Assembly: GCA_016219875.1 (NCBI GenBank)
Contig: JACRJZ010000137.1
Coordinates: 1 to 64,000, forward strand
DNA from: Verrucomicrobiota bacterium
Lineage (GTDB): Bacteria > Verrucomicrobiota > Verrucomicrobiia > Limisphaerales > JACRJZ01
Direction of reading: 5' to 3'
Length of the DNA stretch: 64,000 bases
Below, one piece after another: positions 8,211 through 18,200 of the stretch. The notes below the pieces were generated by a model, which had not been told where the DNA came from, made no database searches, and worked only from the letters and a program-made list of their open reading frames with translations. Made by a program: the position numbers and the translations under genes. The first letter of the stretch is position 1. The number at the start of each line of letters is the position of its first letter.

Positions 8211-9173
8211 ATGAATCCGCTCCGCATCGTCTTCATGGGCACCGCGCCGCTCGCGTGCGCCAGCCTCGAGGCGCTGACGCGCGAAGCGGCTTTCTCCGTC
8301 GTGGGCGTGGTCACGCAACCGGACCGGCCCAAGGGGCGCGACCTGCGACTCCAACCCTCCGCCGTCAAGGAACTCGCCTTGCAGAAGGAACTCCCCGTGC
8401 TCCAGCCGGAGAAGGCGCGCAACGAAGACTTCGTGCAAGCCCTGCGCGCTTGGCGGCCCGATCTCATCGTCGTCGCGGCCTACGGGCAACTGCTCCCGAC
8501 CGTCATCCTCGACTTGCCACGGTTCCACTGCGTGAACGTCCACACTTCGCTGCTCCCGAAGTACCGCGGCGCGGCCCCGATCCAGTGGGCCATCCTGAAC
8601 GGCGACGCTGAAACCGGCGTCACGATTATGCAGATGGAGGCAGGCTTGGACACCGGCCCCGTGCTCAGCCGTGAAGTCACGCCCATTCGGCCCGACGACA
8701 ACGCGCAGACGTTGCACGACCGGCTCGCCGCGTTGGGCGCGCAACTGCTCGGGCGCACGATTCCTGATTACGTCGCCGGCAGAATCACTCCCGAGCCCCA
8801 GCCTGCGGAGGGCGCGAGTTACGCGCGCAAGATCACCAAGGAAGACGGCCGGCTCGACTGGTCGCAACCGGCGCGGGCGCTCTGGAACCGCGTCCGCGGG
8901 CTGACGCCGTGGCCGGGGACGTTCACCTTCATGCCCGCCGACACCAAGCGCGTGCTGCTGAAAGTCTGGGAGGCGCGGCCGCTCGACAGCCCTGTCGGCA
9001 CGCCGGGACAAATCTTGCAGGCGGACAAGTCCGGCCTCGTCGTGGCCTGCGGCGAAGGCGCGCTGCAGCTTCTTTGCGTGCAGCGCGAAGGCAGCCGGCG
9101 CATGACCGCCGCGGAGTTCTTGGCAGGACATCCGCTGCGCTGCGGAGAGGGGCTTGTCTCTTCCTGGAGCTAG
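8211..9173 (+). CDS. fmt: Methionyl-tRNA formyltransferase
   Basis: Fmt formylates the initiator Met-tRNA using 10-formyltetrahydrofolate. The 320-residue length matches the family. The catalytic N109/H111/D147 set is present in VNVHTSLLPKYRGAAPIQWA and MEAGLDTGPVL. The C-terminal OB-fold domain follows (SYARKITKEDGRLDW, NRVRGLTPWPGTF). The start ATG at 8211 comes straight after a heptamer repeat array. The usual partner def (peptide deformylase) is not adjacent; a rhomboid protease gene follows after 16 bp and is probably co-transcribed. Confidence 0.97.
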   Translation: MNPLRIVFMGTAPLACASLEALTREAAFSVVGVVTQPDRPKGRDLRLQPSAVKELALQKELPVLQPEKARNEDFVQALRAWRPDLIVVAAYGQLLPTVILDLPRFHCVNVHTSLLPKYRGAAPIQWAILNGDAETGVTIMQMEAGLDTGPVLSREVTPIRPDDNAQTLHDRLAALGAQLLGRTIPDYVAGRITPEPQPAEGASYARKITKEDGRLDWSQPARALWNRVRGLTPWPGTFTFMPADTKRVLLKVWEARPLDSPVGTPGQILQADKSGLVVACGEGALQLLCVQREGSRRMTAAEFLAGHPLRCGEGLVSSWS

Positions 9174-9189
9174 TAGTTACCTTCCGTCC

Positions 9190-10092
9190 ATGCGTTCCAT
9201 TGGACACATCTCCAACGAAACCGGCGCGCGGTCGTTCGGCGACTACCTCACCGCCGAGGGCATCCCGAACGACGTCGAGCCTGGCGACCACGGCCAGTGG
9301 AACGTCTGGGTCCATGAAGACGATCACCTGGAGCGCGCGCAGACGCTGCTGGGCGAGTTTCAATCCAATTCTGCGGACCCGAAGTACCGCCAGGCCGCGG
9401 CCAAGGCGCACAAGTTGCGCGAGCAGGAAAAACGGGAGGAAGCCGCCCAAGCCAAACGCATGTTCGACCGGCACAGCCTGTGGCGCGGCGCGTCGTGGCG
9501 CGTGGGCTGGCTCACGGCGTCGCTGGTGGCGATCAGCATTGCGGTCGCGGGCGTGCGGCTGTTGTGGCCGGAGAACCATCCGCTGATCCGGGCCTTGTCC
9601 ATCGAGGATTATGTCTCCGACGGGCACACGATCGATCGGCTGTCCGGTCTGCAAGAGATTCGCAGTGGACAAGTCTGGCGGTTGATCACGCCGATCTTCA
9701 TTCACTTCGGCATTGCGCACATCCTGGGCAACGCGCTCTGGCTGCTGGACCTCGCCAGCATGATTGAAGCCCGCCGCGGCACGAGGACGCTGGCAGCGTT
9801 GGTGATTGTCACCGCGGTGGTGTCCAACCTCGCCCAATACCTCGCCAGCCAGTCGCCGACGTTTGGCGGCATGTCCGGCGTGGTGTACGCGCTATTTGGC
9901 TTCATCTGGATGCGCAGCAAGTTCGATCCCCGCAGCGGACTCTTCCTCGACTCCAACACCATCATGTTCGCCATTGTCTGGTTCTTCCTGTGCATGACGG
10001 GCTGGGTCGGCCCGATTGCGAACACCGCCCACGCCGCGGGCCTCGGCGTGGGCCTGGCCTGGGGCTTCGTCTCGGCGAAACTCAGCCGCTGA
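9190..10092 (+). CDS. Rhomboid-family intramembrane serine protease
   Basis: Rhomboids cleave membrane proteins within the bilayer using a Ser-His dyad. The nucleophile S229 lies in GGMSGVVYALFGF and H281 in ANTAHAAGLGVGL; the conserved HILGNALWLL helix is at 177-186. An N-terminal cytosolic domain (RSIGHISNETGARSFGDYL, then HGQWNVWVHEDDHLERAQ) resembles the extra-membrane N-domain of GlpG-like proteins. Six membrane segments are expected between residues 105 and 300. The start at 9190 is preferred over an upstream GTG/ATG overlapping fmt because the N-domain begins here. Substrates are unknown. A degenerate copy of this gene's 3' end lies at 10854-10912. Confidence 0.9.
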   Translation: MRSIGHISNETGARSFGDYLTAEGIPNDVEPGDHGQWNVWVHEDDHLERAQTLLGEFQSNSADPKYRQAAAKAHKLREQEKREEAAQAKRMFDRHSLWRGASWRVGWLTASLVAISIAVAGVRLLWPENHPLIRALSIEDYVSDGHTIDRLSGLQEIRSGQVWRLITPIFIHFGIAHILGNALWLLDLASMIEARRGTRTLAALVIVTAVVSNLAQYLASQSPTFGGMSGVVYALFGFIWMRSKFDPRSGLFLDSNTIMFAIVWFFLCMTGWVGPIANTAHAAGLGVGLAWGFVSAKLSR

Positions 10093-10167
10093 ACGGCACG
10101 CGGCTGCAATCTGCATTTACCGATCCCGCAATGGACTCTTGAATCTCCCTGCCCGAAAACGTAGCCT

Positions 10168-10806
10168 ATGCACGATGAAACTGCGCACCGATCTGCTGGA
10201 GCACCTGACCGCGGCGGACATTCTCGAAGAAGCCGCGGCGAATCAGCACCGCTACAGAGCCGAGCCTACTTTCTCAAAAACTGGAGTTGGGCATCTGTCG
10301 CCCAGATCAATGGCGGACTCTGCGAACGAGGCCGCGCGCAGCGAGGCGTTAACTCGGAAGCTCACGAAGCGGTTGCGGAAGAATGGGAGCAACGCCGCGC
10401 CTCCGAGTTGACCCTGCTCGAAACGCTCCGGTTCCTCAAGTCCTGCCACCGCCGCGCGCCGTTCCTGTTCTTCAACGGCAACACCTTTGGCGAAATCGGG
10501 CGGGCGCTGGCCACCGCGCTGTTCTCCGATTTCCCGTTTCACCGCCGCAAGGAGGCGGCCTCCGCCGTCGCTCACTTCATCACAGGCGTTCTGGACGAGG
10601 AGATGATGATCGCCGCCGTGGACAGCCTTTGCCAAGTGGCGGACTTCAAGCCCGGTGACCGGGTGAAAACTTTGCGCGGCTCGCTGCGAGGCGTGATTGT
10701 CAAAGTGCGGGCCGACGGGCGCGTCGTCTGGCGGCCGGCCGGCGGGGCCAGCGAGTTGATCGCGCTGCCGGAGGGGCTTTGCGTCGATGACCCAACCGAA
10801 GGTTGA
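10168..10806 (+). CDS. Hypothetical protein, probably frameshifted near the 5' end
   Basis: I do not recognise the family. The C-terminal two thirds looks real (LTLLETLRFLKSCHRRAPFL, FNGNTFGEIGRALATALF, HFITGVLDEEMMIAAVDS, then a KOW-like DFKPGDRVKTLRGSLRGVIV). The first 30 or so residues in this frame do not look like protein, whereas the +1 frame from ATG 10175 reads MKLRTDLLEHLTAADILEEA AANQHRYRAE before losing sense. A natural reading is one gene starting at 10175 with a single frameshift near 10255, due to mutation or a sequence error. It could be a decaying gene. It lies downstream of the rhomboid gene on the same strand. Confidence 0.5.
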   Translation: MHDETAHRSAGAPDRGGHSRRSRGESAPLQSRAYFLKNWSWASVAQINGGLCERGRAQRGVNSEAHEAVAEEWEQRRASELTLLETLRFLKSCHRRAPFLFFNGNTFGEIGRALATALFSDFPFHRRKEAASAVAHFITGVLDEEMMIAAVDSLCQVADFKPGDRVKTLRGSLRGVIVKVRADGRVVWRPAGGASELIALPEGLCVDDPTEG

Positions 10807-10853
10807 ACCATGAGCCACCACATCCTCCATGTCCTTCAGCACGGTGTGCATGG

Positions 10854-10912
10854 ACACCGCCCGCGGTGTGGTCCTGGCGCGGGTTTCTCTCGGCGAAACT
10901 CAGCCGCTGAGG
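10854..10912 (+). repeat. Relic copy of a rhomboid gene 3' end
   Basis: The segment from ACACCGCCC to the end matches the last 60-70 bp of the rhomboid gene (10021-10092) with a small deletion. The final CTCGGCGAAACTCAGCCGCT plus stop (10893-10912) is identical to 10073-10092. It is not part of any larger open frame and looks like debris of a tandem duplication. Confidence 0.7.
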
Positions 10913-10949
10913 CTGGACTTGGGGCCGCCTTCCCGCTTTACTCGCGCCG

Positions 10950-12284
10950 ATGAAACTCAACTTCTATCTTCTCGGCTCCACCCTCGTAGCTGCGCTCGGC
11001 GGTCTGCTCTTCGGCTTCGATACCGCCGTCATTTCCGGCACCACGGATTGGCTCACCAAGGAATTTGCCCTGACTGGCTTCACGCTGGGCTTCACGGTGG
11101 CCAGCGCATTGATCGGGACCATTGTCGGCTCCATCGCCGTCGGCAAACCCGCGGACGCTCTGGGACGGCGCGGCGCTCTCATCGCGCTGGCGGTGCTGTT
11201 TTTCATTTCCGCCCTGGGCTGCGGGATGGCGTTGGGCTGGGGCATGTTCATCGCGTTCCGGTTCATCGGCGGCCTGGCGGTGGGCGGGGCGTCGGTCGTG
11301 TCGCCGATGTACATCGCGGAGATTGCGCCGGCCAAGTATCGCGGACGGCTGGTCGCCATCCAGCAGTTCAACATCGTCCTGGGCATCCTGCTGGCCTACC
11401 TCTCCAACTACATCATTGGCAGCCTGCACTTGGGCGCGAACGAGTGCCGCTGGATGTTCGGCGTGATGGCCGTGCCCTCGGCGGCGTTCTTCCTATTGCT
11501 CTTCCTCACCCCGCAGAGTCCGCGCTGGCTCATCGCGCGGGGTCGCGTCGAGGAAGCCCGCGGCGTGCTGGCGCGCTGCGGCACCGACACCGGCAGCGTG
11601 GAAGAGGAGATCAAGGAAATCCAAGCCTCCCTCGACCTGACTCATCACACATTGGAGGAACCGTTCTACTGCCGGAAGTATCTCAAGCCGATCCTGCTGG
11701 CCGTGGCCATCGCCATGTTCAACCAGCTCTCCGGCATCAACGCGCTCATTTACTACACCGCACACATCTTCAAAATGGCGGGCTACGGCCAGACCGACGC
11801 CTTGTTGCAGTCAGTCCTGATCGGCTTCACCAACCTGGTCTTCACGATGGCGGCGATGGCGGTCATCGACCATTTCGGACGGAAGAAGCTGATGCTGGTC
11901 GGGTCCATCGGCTACATCCTGAGCCTGGGCACCGCGGCGTATTCGTTCTACACGAACACAGGAGGCAAGCTGCTGCTGGCCAGCTTGGTGGTCTTCATTG
12001 CCTCGCACGCCTTCGGCCAGGGCGCGGTGATCTGGGTGTTCATCAGCGAGGTCTTCCCGAACCGCGTCCGTGCCCGCGGCCTGGCTCTGGGCTGCTTCAC
12101 GCACTGGGTCATGGCGGCGGCGATCTCGTGGACCTTCCCGATGATCGCGGCGAAATCGGGCGGGCACACCTTTGCCTTCTACGCGCTCTGCTGCGTGGGC
12201 CAGTTGCTCTGGGTGCTCCTTCTCATGCCGGAGACGAAGGGTATCTCGCTGGAGAAGATCCAGCAGAAGCTGGGGATCGAGTGA
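10950..12284 (+). CDS. Sugar/H+ symporter, MFS sugar-porter family
   Basis: An inner-membrane carrier of 444 residues with 12 predicted helices. Sugar-porter signatures are present: GGLLFGFDTAVISGT in helix 1, the GRRGALI loop, FRFIGGLAVGGASVVSPMYI, PQSPRWLIARGR, the FNQLSGINALIYYT helix-7 motif and the C-terminal PETKGISLEKIQ. Relatives import xylose, arabinose, galactose or glucose with protons. The GH51 arabinofuranosidase gene 125 bp downstream makes L-arabinose or another pentose a reasonable guess, but specificity cannot be read directly. Confidence 0.93.
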   Translation: MKLNFYLLGSTLVAALGGLLFGFDTAVISGTTDWLTKEFALTGFTLGFTVASALIGTIVGSIAVGKPADALGRRGALIALAVLFFISALGCGMALGWGMFIAFRFIGGLAVGGASVVSPMYIAEIAPAKYRGRLVAIQQFNIVLGILLAYLSNYIIGSLHLGANECRWMFGVMAVPSAAFFLLLFLTPQSPRWLIARGRVEEARGVLARCGTDTGSVEEEIKEIQASLDLTHHTLEEPFYCRKYLKPILLAVAIAMFNQLSGINALIYYTAHIFKMAGYGQTDALLQSVLIGFTNLVFTMAAMAVIDHFGRKKLMLVGSIGYILSLGTAAYSFYTNTGGKLLLASLVVFIASHAFGQGAVIWVFISEVFPNRVRARGLALGCFTHWVMAAAISWTFPMIAAKSGGHTFAFYALCCVGQLLWVLLLMPETKGISLEKIQQKLGIE

Positions 12285-12409
12285 GGCAAATCGTCGGGTG
12301 AGACCCTCTCTTCCAGTCCAGATTGCTTCGCCGGGCTTCTCCCGCCTTTCTTAAGAACCCCAAGAAATCAGGCTTGCATCCCCCGACGGGACCGGTTCAA
12401 TAGCCCGCC

Positions 12410-13951
12410 ATGAATTCGACTCGCGTCCTCGTCGTCGCTGCCCTCCTGGCCAGCTTGGACCTTTCCGCCGCCGACCCCACGGCCAACAAACTCGTCATCC
12501 ACGCCGACCAAGCTAAAGAGACGATCAACCGGAACATTTACGGCCACTTCTCCGAGCACCTGGGGCGGTGCATCTACGAGGGCTACTGGGTGGAGCCGGA
12601 CAGCAACATCAAGAACGTCCGCGGCATCCGGCAAGACGTCGTGGAGGCGCTCAAGAAAACGAAAATCCCCGTGCTGCGCTGGCCGGGCGGGTGTTTCGCC
12701 GATGAGTATCACTGGAAGGACGGCATCGGCCCGCGAGGCCAGCGGCCCACCATGATCAACACCCACTGGGGCGGCGTGACCGAGAACAACCACTTCGGCA
12801 CGCACGAGTTCCTCGATCTCTGCGAACAACTGGAGTGCGAGCCGTACATTTGCGGCAACGTCGGCAGCGGCACGGTGCAGGAGCTTTCGCAATGGGTGGA
12901 ATACACGACCTTCGACGGCGTCAGCCCCATGTCTGATCTGCGCAAGAAGAACGGACGCGCGGCGCCGTGGCGGGTGAAGTTCTGGGGCGTGGGCAACGAG
13001 AACTGGGGCTGCGGCGGCAACATGACGCCCGATTTTTACGCCGACAACTACAAGCGCTTCGCCACCTACGTCCGCGGCTACGGCAGCAACCGCGTGTTCA
13101 AGATCGCTTGTGGCGCCAACAGCGGCGACACCAACTGGACCGCCGTCCTCATGCGCGAAGCCGGTCGACGGATGAACGGCTTGGCGCTGCATTACTATTG
13201 CGGCTCCGGCAAGCGCAGCCGCTCCGCCACCCAGTTCGACGAGGAAGATTGGTTCGAGCAACTCAAGCGCGCCCTCCGCATGGACGACCTCGTCAGCCGC
13301 CACGGAGCCATCATGGACCTCTATGATCCGCAGAAGCGGGTCGCCATGATCGTGGACGAATGGGGCGCCTGGCACGCCGTGGAACCGGGCACGAACCCCG
13401 GCTTCCTCTACCAGCAGAACACTCTCCGCGACGCGCTGGTGGCAGGCGTGACCCTGAACATCTTCAACCAACACGCCGACCGCGTGAAGATGGCGAACAT
13501 CGCCCAAACGATCAACGTGCTCCAGGCCATGATCCTCACCGACAAAGCCAGAATGCTCCTGACGCCGACGTACCACGTCTTTGAGATGTACGCTGTCCAT
13601 CAGGACGCGAAGCTGCTTCCCGCCGAAATCCAAAGCAGCGATTACCTGATGGGCGCGGACAAGATTCCGAACGTCAACGCCTCGGCCTCCCGCGACAGTT
13701 CGGGCAAGATTCACATCACGCTCTGCAACTTGAACCCCCACGCGCCTGCCGAGGTGGCCTGTGAACTGCAAGGGGCCAAGGCCGCGGCACTCAGCGGACG
13801 CCTGCTGACCGCGCCGGACATCACGACCCACAACACTTTCGACCAGCCGGAGAACGTGAAGCCCACCATGTTCACCGCGTTCAAGACAACGGACACCGGC
13901 TTCACCACCACGCTGCCGGCGAAGTCGGTCGTGGTGGTGGAAGTGAAGTAG
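12410..13951 (+). CDS. Secreted alpha-L-arabinofuranosidase (GH51)
   Basis: This enzyme removes L-arabinofuranosyl side chains from hemicellulose or pectin. The 513-residue protein has a signal peptide (STRVLVVAALLASLDLSAA) and then a GH51 barrel: INRNIYGHFSEHLGRCIYEG, PVLRWPGGCFADEYHWKDGI, the acid/base E197 in GVGNENWGCGG and the nucleophile E317 in IVDEWGAWH. The C-terminal beta domain (LTPTYHVFEMYAVHQDAKLL, TLCNLNPHAP) is complete. It follows the sugar symporter gene on the same strand, suggesting a small arabinan-use unit. Confidence 0.95.
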   Translation: MNSTRVLVVAALLASLDLSAADPTANKLVIHADQAKETINRNIYGHFSEHLGRCIYEGYWVEPDSNIKNVRGIRQDVVEALKKTKIPVLRWPGGCFADEYHWKDGIGPRGQRPTMINTHWGGVTENNHFGTHEFLDLCEQLECEPYICGNVGSGTVQELSQWVEYTTFDGVSPMSDLRKKNGRAAPWRVKFWGVGNENWGCGGNMTPDFYADNYKRFATYVRGYGSNRVFKIACGANSGDTNWTAVLMREAGRRMNGLALHYYCGSGKRSRSATQFDEEDWFEQLKRALRMDDLVSRHGAIMDLYDPQKRVAMIVDEWGAWHAVEPGTNPGFLYQQNTLRDALVAGVTLNIFNQHADRVKMANIAQTINVLQAMILTDKARMLLTPTYHVFEMYAVHQDAKLLPAEIQSSDYLMGADKIPNVNASASRDSSGKIHITLCNLNPHAPAEVACELQGAKAAALSGRLLTAPDITTHNTFDQPENVKPTMFTAFKTTDTGFTTTLPAKSVVVVEVK

Positions 13952-13959
13952 GAGTCGCT

Positions 13960-14178
13960 TCAGGCCCGGGTTTCTTGCAGAGAGGTGATGCTTTTCTGAG
14001 CGAGGATTTCCAGACTCCCATCCGGCAGAAAGACGGCAATCGCTTCGCCCGTGTCGGAACAGGCAATGTGCGCCAAACGTGTGACCGGGATGGCCCGGCC
14101 ATCTTCGAGCCGCAGCGTGAACGGGCGGAAGGGCACGCCTTCAGCCCAACGTCGCACGTAGTCGAGCACCGTTTTCAT
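13960..14178 (-). CDS. Small conserved hypothetical protein (72 aa)
   Basis: The sequence has the pattern of a small soluble family often seen in Planctomycetes and Verrucomicrobia: VPFRPFTLRLEDGRAIPV, then HIACSDTGEAIAVFLPDGSL. It is probably a single beta-rich domain. No function is known to me. It is encoded opposite to, and 8 bp from, the arabinofuranosidase gene. Confidence 0.6.
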   Translation of the reverse strand: MKTVLDYVRRWAEGVPFRPFTLRLEDGRAIPVTRLAHIACSDTGEAIAVFLPDGSLEILAQKSITSLQETRA

Positions 14179-14330
14179 GTCGGGAGAATACGCGGCGTGG
14201 CGCTTTCTTTCGAGCGAATCATTCTGGTTCCCCTTCGAACTGGGAGGCTGTTGGGTCGGGTGCCGCTCGTGTAGTGGGGGTTTAATCCGGGATCCATTTC
14301 GCCCCCGTGAGCCGGAGCCGAGGTGGAGGC

Positions 14331-14344
14331 TTGACCCACATCAA
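14331..14344 (+). promoter_or_regulatory. FNR/Dnr-type binding site upstream of the nitrate-respiration operon
   Basis: TTGACCCACATCAA is a TTGAC-N4-ATCAA half-site pair, one base off the symmetrical FNR consensus TTGAT-N4-ATCAA; regulators of the FNR/Dnr/NarR group use such sites. Its centre is about 41 bp before the chosen ATG of the diheme cytochrome gene. If the site acts as a class II activator element, transcription would start almost at the start codon. This fits induction by low oxygen and/or nitrogen oxides. No FNR-type gene is in the window. Confidence 0.6.
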
Positions 14345-14378
14345 GGCAGCTCGGACCTACTCGGTGTTTCCTCCCACC

Positions 14379-15248
14379 ATGTCGTTGTGGCAACACATCT
14401 CAAGCCTGTTGTGCGTGGTCACGGGCGCCTCCGTAGTCGGCCTAGCCTCTCCGCTTTGGGGCAATGAACCGGACCCTCCGGCCGCCACTCCATCGCCAAT
14501 CACGAACGCCGCTTCTATCCCCAGCACCAACGACACTCCTGGCGGGAGTCAGAACAAACCTGACCAGGCCGCAGCCAGGTTCGCCACCACCTGCGCGGGT
14601 TGCCACAGCCTGGCCGGCGTCAAGCTGACCGGCCCCGAATTGACCCCCGCCACCGCCTGGCCGCAGACCCAGTTGAAGACGGCCATCAAGTTGATGGAGA
14701 AAAATGTCGGCCCCTTGACGGAGGAACAAGTCACGGCCCTGGCGGATTTGCTGAAGTCCCCGGACGTCCGCGACCGCATCAAGGCCGAGCAGGAGCGCAT
14801 CCAGGCGCAGTTTATGGCCAAGATGGCTCCGCCGGATGCGCTCGTCGGACAGGGGCTTTTTCTGGGCACGATGCCGCTCCGCAACAAAGGACTTTCTTGC
14901 GCGGCCTGTCACACCGCGTCGGGCGTGGGTGGTAATCTCGGTCCCGACCTGACGGGGGTTTTCACCAAGCTGGGCGGGCAGACGCCGCTCGTCTCAGCCA
15001 TCGAGAAATCCAGCTTCAAAATCATGGCGCCGCATTACGCGCGGCATCCCGTCACCACGCAGGAGGCGATGCACCTGGCGAAATACTTCTCCACGCTGGA
15101 CCCGAAGAATGTCGTAGTCGCTGGCGCGCCGTTTGTGACCGTCGGTGCAGGTGGGGCACTGGCCTTGCTGGTTGGATTGACGTTCTACTTCCGCACGCAG
15201 CGGAAGAATCGCGGGCGCGACACCCGCTTGCAGCGGAGGAGACAATAG
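14379..15248 (+). CDS. Membrane-anchored diheme cytochrome c of the nitrate operon
   Basis: Two haem-binding motifs are present, CAGCH (72-76) and CAACH (174-178). The N-terminus is a signal peptide (SLWQHISSLLCVVTGASVVG) and a C-terminal helix (PFVTVGAGGALALLVGLTFYF) precedes a basic tail, so the haems should face the periplasm. It is the first gene of the cluster and ends one base before narG. A cytochrome c ahead of narG recalls the NarC arrangement in Thermus, where a cytochrome associates with the nitrate reductase. Here it may carry electrons to or from the Rieske/cytochrome b part encoded downstream. A start 24 codons upstream is possible but would overlap the FNR-like box. Confidence 0.88.
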   Translation: MSLWQHISSLLCVVTGASVVGLASPLWGNEPDPPAATPSPITNAASIPSTNDTPGGSQNKPDQAAARFATTCAGCHSLAGVKLTGPELTPATAWPQTQLKTAIKLMEKNVGPLTEEQVTALADLLKSPDVRDRIKAEQERIQAQFMAKMAPPDALVGQGLFLGTMPLRNKGLSCAACHTASGVGGNLGPDLTGVFTKLGGQTPLVSAIEKSSFKIMAPHYARHPVTTQEAMHLAKYFSTLDPKNVVVAGAPFVTVGAGGALALLVGLTFYFRTQRKNRGRDTRLQRRRQ

Positions 15249-15249
15249 C

Positions 15250-18200
15250 ATGAGCTGGATCCAAGATATCTTCGCCCCCGAAGACCGCACCTGGGAGTCG
15301 TTCTACCGGAACCGCTGGGCCTACGACAACAAGGTCCGCAGTACGCACGGCGTCAATTGCACCGGCTCGTGCAGTTGGGAAATCTACGTCAAGAACGGCG
15401 TCGTGGTCTGGGAACTCCAGGCGCTCGATTACCCGATCATCGACAAAACCATCCCGCCCTACGAACCGCGTGGCTGCCAGCGCGGCATCAGTTACTCGTG
15501 GTACATCTACAGCCCGCTCCGGGTGAAGTATCCCCACATCCGTGGCGCGCTGCTGGACCTCTGGCGCAAGGCCAAGAAGGCGCATCCCGATGATCCCGTT
15601 GCTGCGTGGTGCTCCATCGTGAGCGATCCGGAGTCGCGCAAGAAGTATCATCAGGCGCGCGGCAAGGGTGGATTCCGGCGCGCGTCGTGGGCTGAGGCGA
15701 ACGAGATCATGGCGGCGGCGAATCTGCACACAATCCAACGCCACGGGCCGGATCGCATCGTGGGGTTTTCGCCGATTCCGGCCATGTCCATGTTGAGCTA
15801 CGCGGCCGGCGCCCGGTTCTGCCAACTGATGGGCGGCGTCTCGCTCTCGTTCTACGATTGGTATTGCGACCTGCCGCCGGCCTCGCCGGAAATCTGGGGC
15901 GAGCAGACGGACGTGGCCGAGAGTGCCGACTGGTACCACTCGAAGTTCATCGCCACGGTCGGTTCGAATGTGCTGATGACCCGGACGCCGGACGCGCATT
16001 TCCTTGTCGAAGCGCGGCACGGCGGCGCGAAGGTCGTCGTCTTCTCGCCGGACTTCAGCCAGACTTCGAAGGTCGCCGATGAATGGATTCCGCTGCATCA
16101 GGGAACGGACGGCGCCTTTTGGATGTCCGTCGGCCATGTCATCCTCAAGGAGAACTACGCCGACCGGCAGGTGCCCGCGTTTCAGGACTATCTGCGGCAA
16201 TACACCGATGCCGCGTTTCTGGTCACGCTCGACAAACAGCCCAACGGCAGCTTCCGTGCGGGCAAGCTGCTTCGCGCCAGTCATCTCGCCGCCACGAAGG
16301 ACCAGGAGAACGCCGATTGGAAATTCTTTGTCGTCGATGAAACCAGCGGCGACCTGAAGATGCCGAAGGGCACCGTCGGTCATCGCTGGCAGAAGCAGAA
16401 GGGCGAGTGGAACCTAAAGCTCGAAGATTGCGTCACCGGCCAACCCATCAAGCCGTTTCTCGAACTCAAGGGCAGGAGCGACGCCACGATGCCGGTGGAA
16501 ATTGCCGACTTCTCCGACGGCACCAATCAGCGCGTGCTGTCCCGCCACGTGCCCGTCCGCAAAATCGAGACGGTCAACGGCCCCGTCTTTGTCACGACCA
16601 CGATGGAACTCTACTTCGCGCAATACGGCGTGAACCGCGGTTTCGAGGGCGAATGGCCGAAGGGTTACGAGGACGATTCGCAGCCGTTCACGCCGGCATG
16701 GCAGGAGCGGTTCACAGGCGTTGCCGGCAGCGTCGCGGTCAACTTCGCTCGCGAATGGGCGCGCACGGCCGAACACACGGGCGGCAAGTGCTGTGCGATC
16801 ATTGGCGCCGGCGTCAACCACTGGTATCACAACAATCTCATCTACCGCGCCGTCATCAACGCGCTCATGTTCTGCGGCTGCATCGGCAAACAGGGCGGCG
16901 GATTGAACCACTACGTCGGCCAGGAAAAGCTCTCGCCGCAAGCCTCGTGGGCGCCCATCGCGTTCGGGGGCGACTGGGCCGGGCCGCCGCGCCAGCAGAA
17001 TGCGCCGTCGTTCCACTACATGCACTCGGACCAGTGGCGCTACGACAAGGCCTTCAGCGAGATTTGCCCGGTCAGCGATGCGAAACATCCGATGGCCCAC
17101 GGTCACACGGCGGACAAGCAGGCGCTGGCGGTGCGCCTTGGCTGGCTGCCGTGTTATCCGCAATTCACGAAGAGCAACTTTGAGGTCATCAAGGAAGCCC
17201 AAGCCGCCGGCGCAAAAACGGACGACGAAATCGTCGCGCACACGGTCAAGGAACTGAAGTCGCGCAAGCTCAAGTTCGCGATGGAAGACCCGGACAACCC
17301 GGAGTGTTTCCCGCGCGTCTTCTACATCTGGCGCGGCAATGCCCTCATGTCGTCGGCGAAGGGCCACGAGTATTTCCTCAAGCACTATCTCGGCACGCAC
17401 AACAACGCCATCTCCGAGGAGGTCGCCAAGCCCGACATCAAGGATGTGACGTGGCACGACAAGGTCGAACTCGGGAAGATGGACCTCATCGTGGACCTAA
17501 ACTTCCGCATGGACACGTCCGCGCTTTACTCGGACATCGTCCTGCCCGCCGCGACTTACTACGAGAAGAACGACCTCAACTCGACGGACATGCACAGCTT
17601 CATTCACCCCTTGCAGGCGGCGGTCCCGCCCTGCTGGGAGTCGAAGAGCGACTGGCAGATCTTCCGCAGCATCGCCGAGGAAACGTCAAAGCTCGCGCCG
17701 AAGTATTTCTCCGGCCCGGTGAAGGACATTCTTGTTTCGCCGCTGATGCACGATACGCCAGCGGAAATCGCGCAACCCACGGTCAAGGATTGGGCCAAGG
17801 GTGAGTGCGAACTGATCTTGGGCAAGACGGCGCCGAACATCAAGGTCGTCACGCGCGACTACGCGAACCTGCTCAACCGCTTCGTCTCCGTCGGGCCGAA
17901 CTTCCGCAACAACGGCCTTGCGGTTCACGGCACGCATTACGACGTGGATGACGCCTACGACGCCTACCTCAAGACGCACACCACGGAGAAGTGGGGTGGC
18001 AAGGAGTATCCGTCGCTGCGCGACGACAAGGACGCCTGCGATGTCATCCTGCACTTCGCCGCCGAGACCAATGGCGAGATGGCCTACCGCGCCTTCCAGG
18101 CCGAGTCCGTGAAGACGGGCATTGACCACACGCACTTGGCTGCCGACACGCGGGCCGTGCGTTACACGTTTGAAGACCTTTGCTCCCGCCCTTGCCGCAC

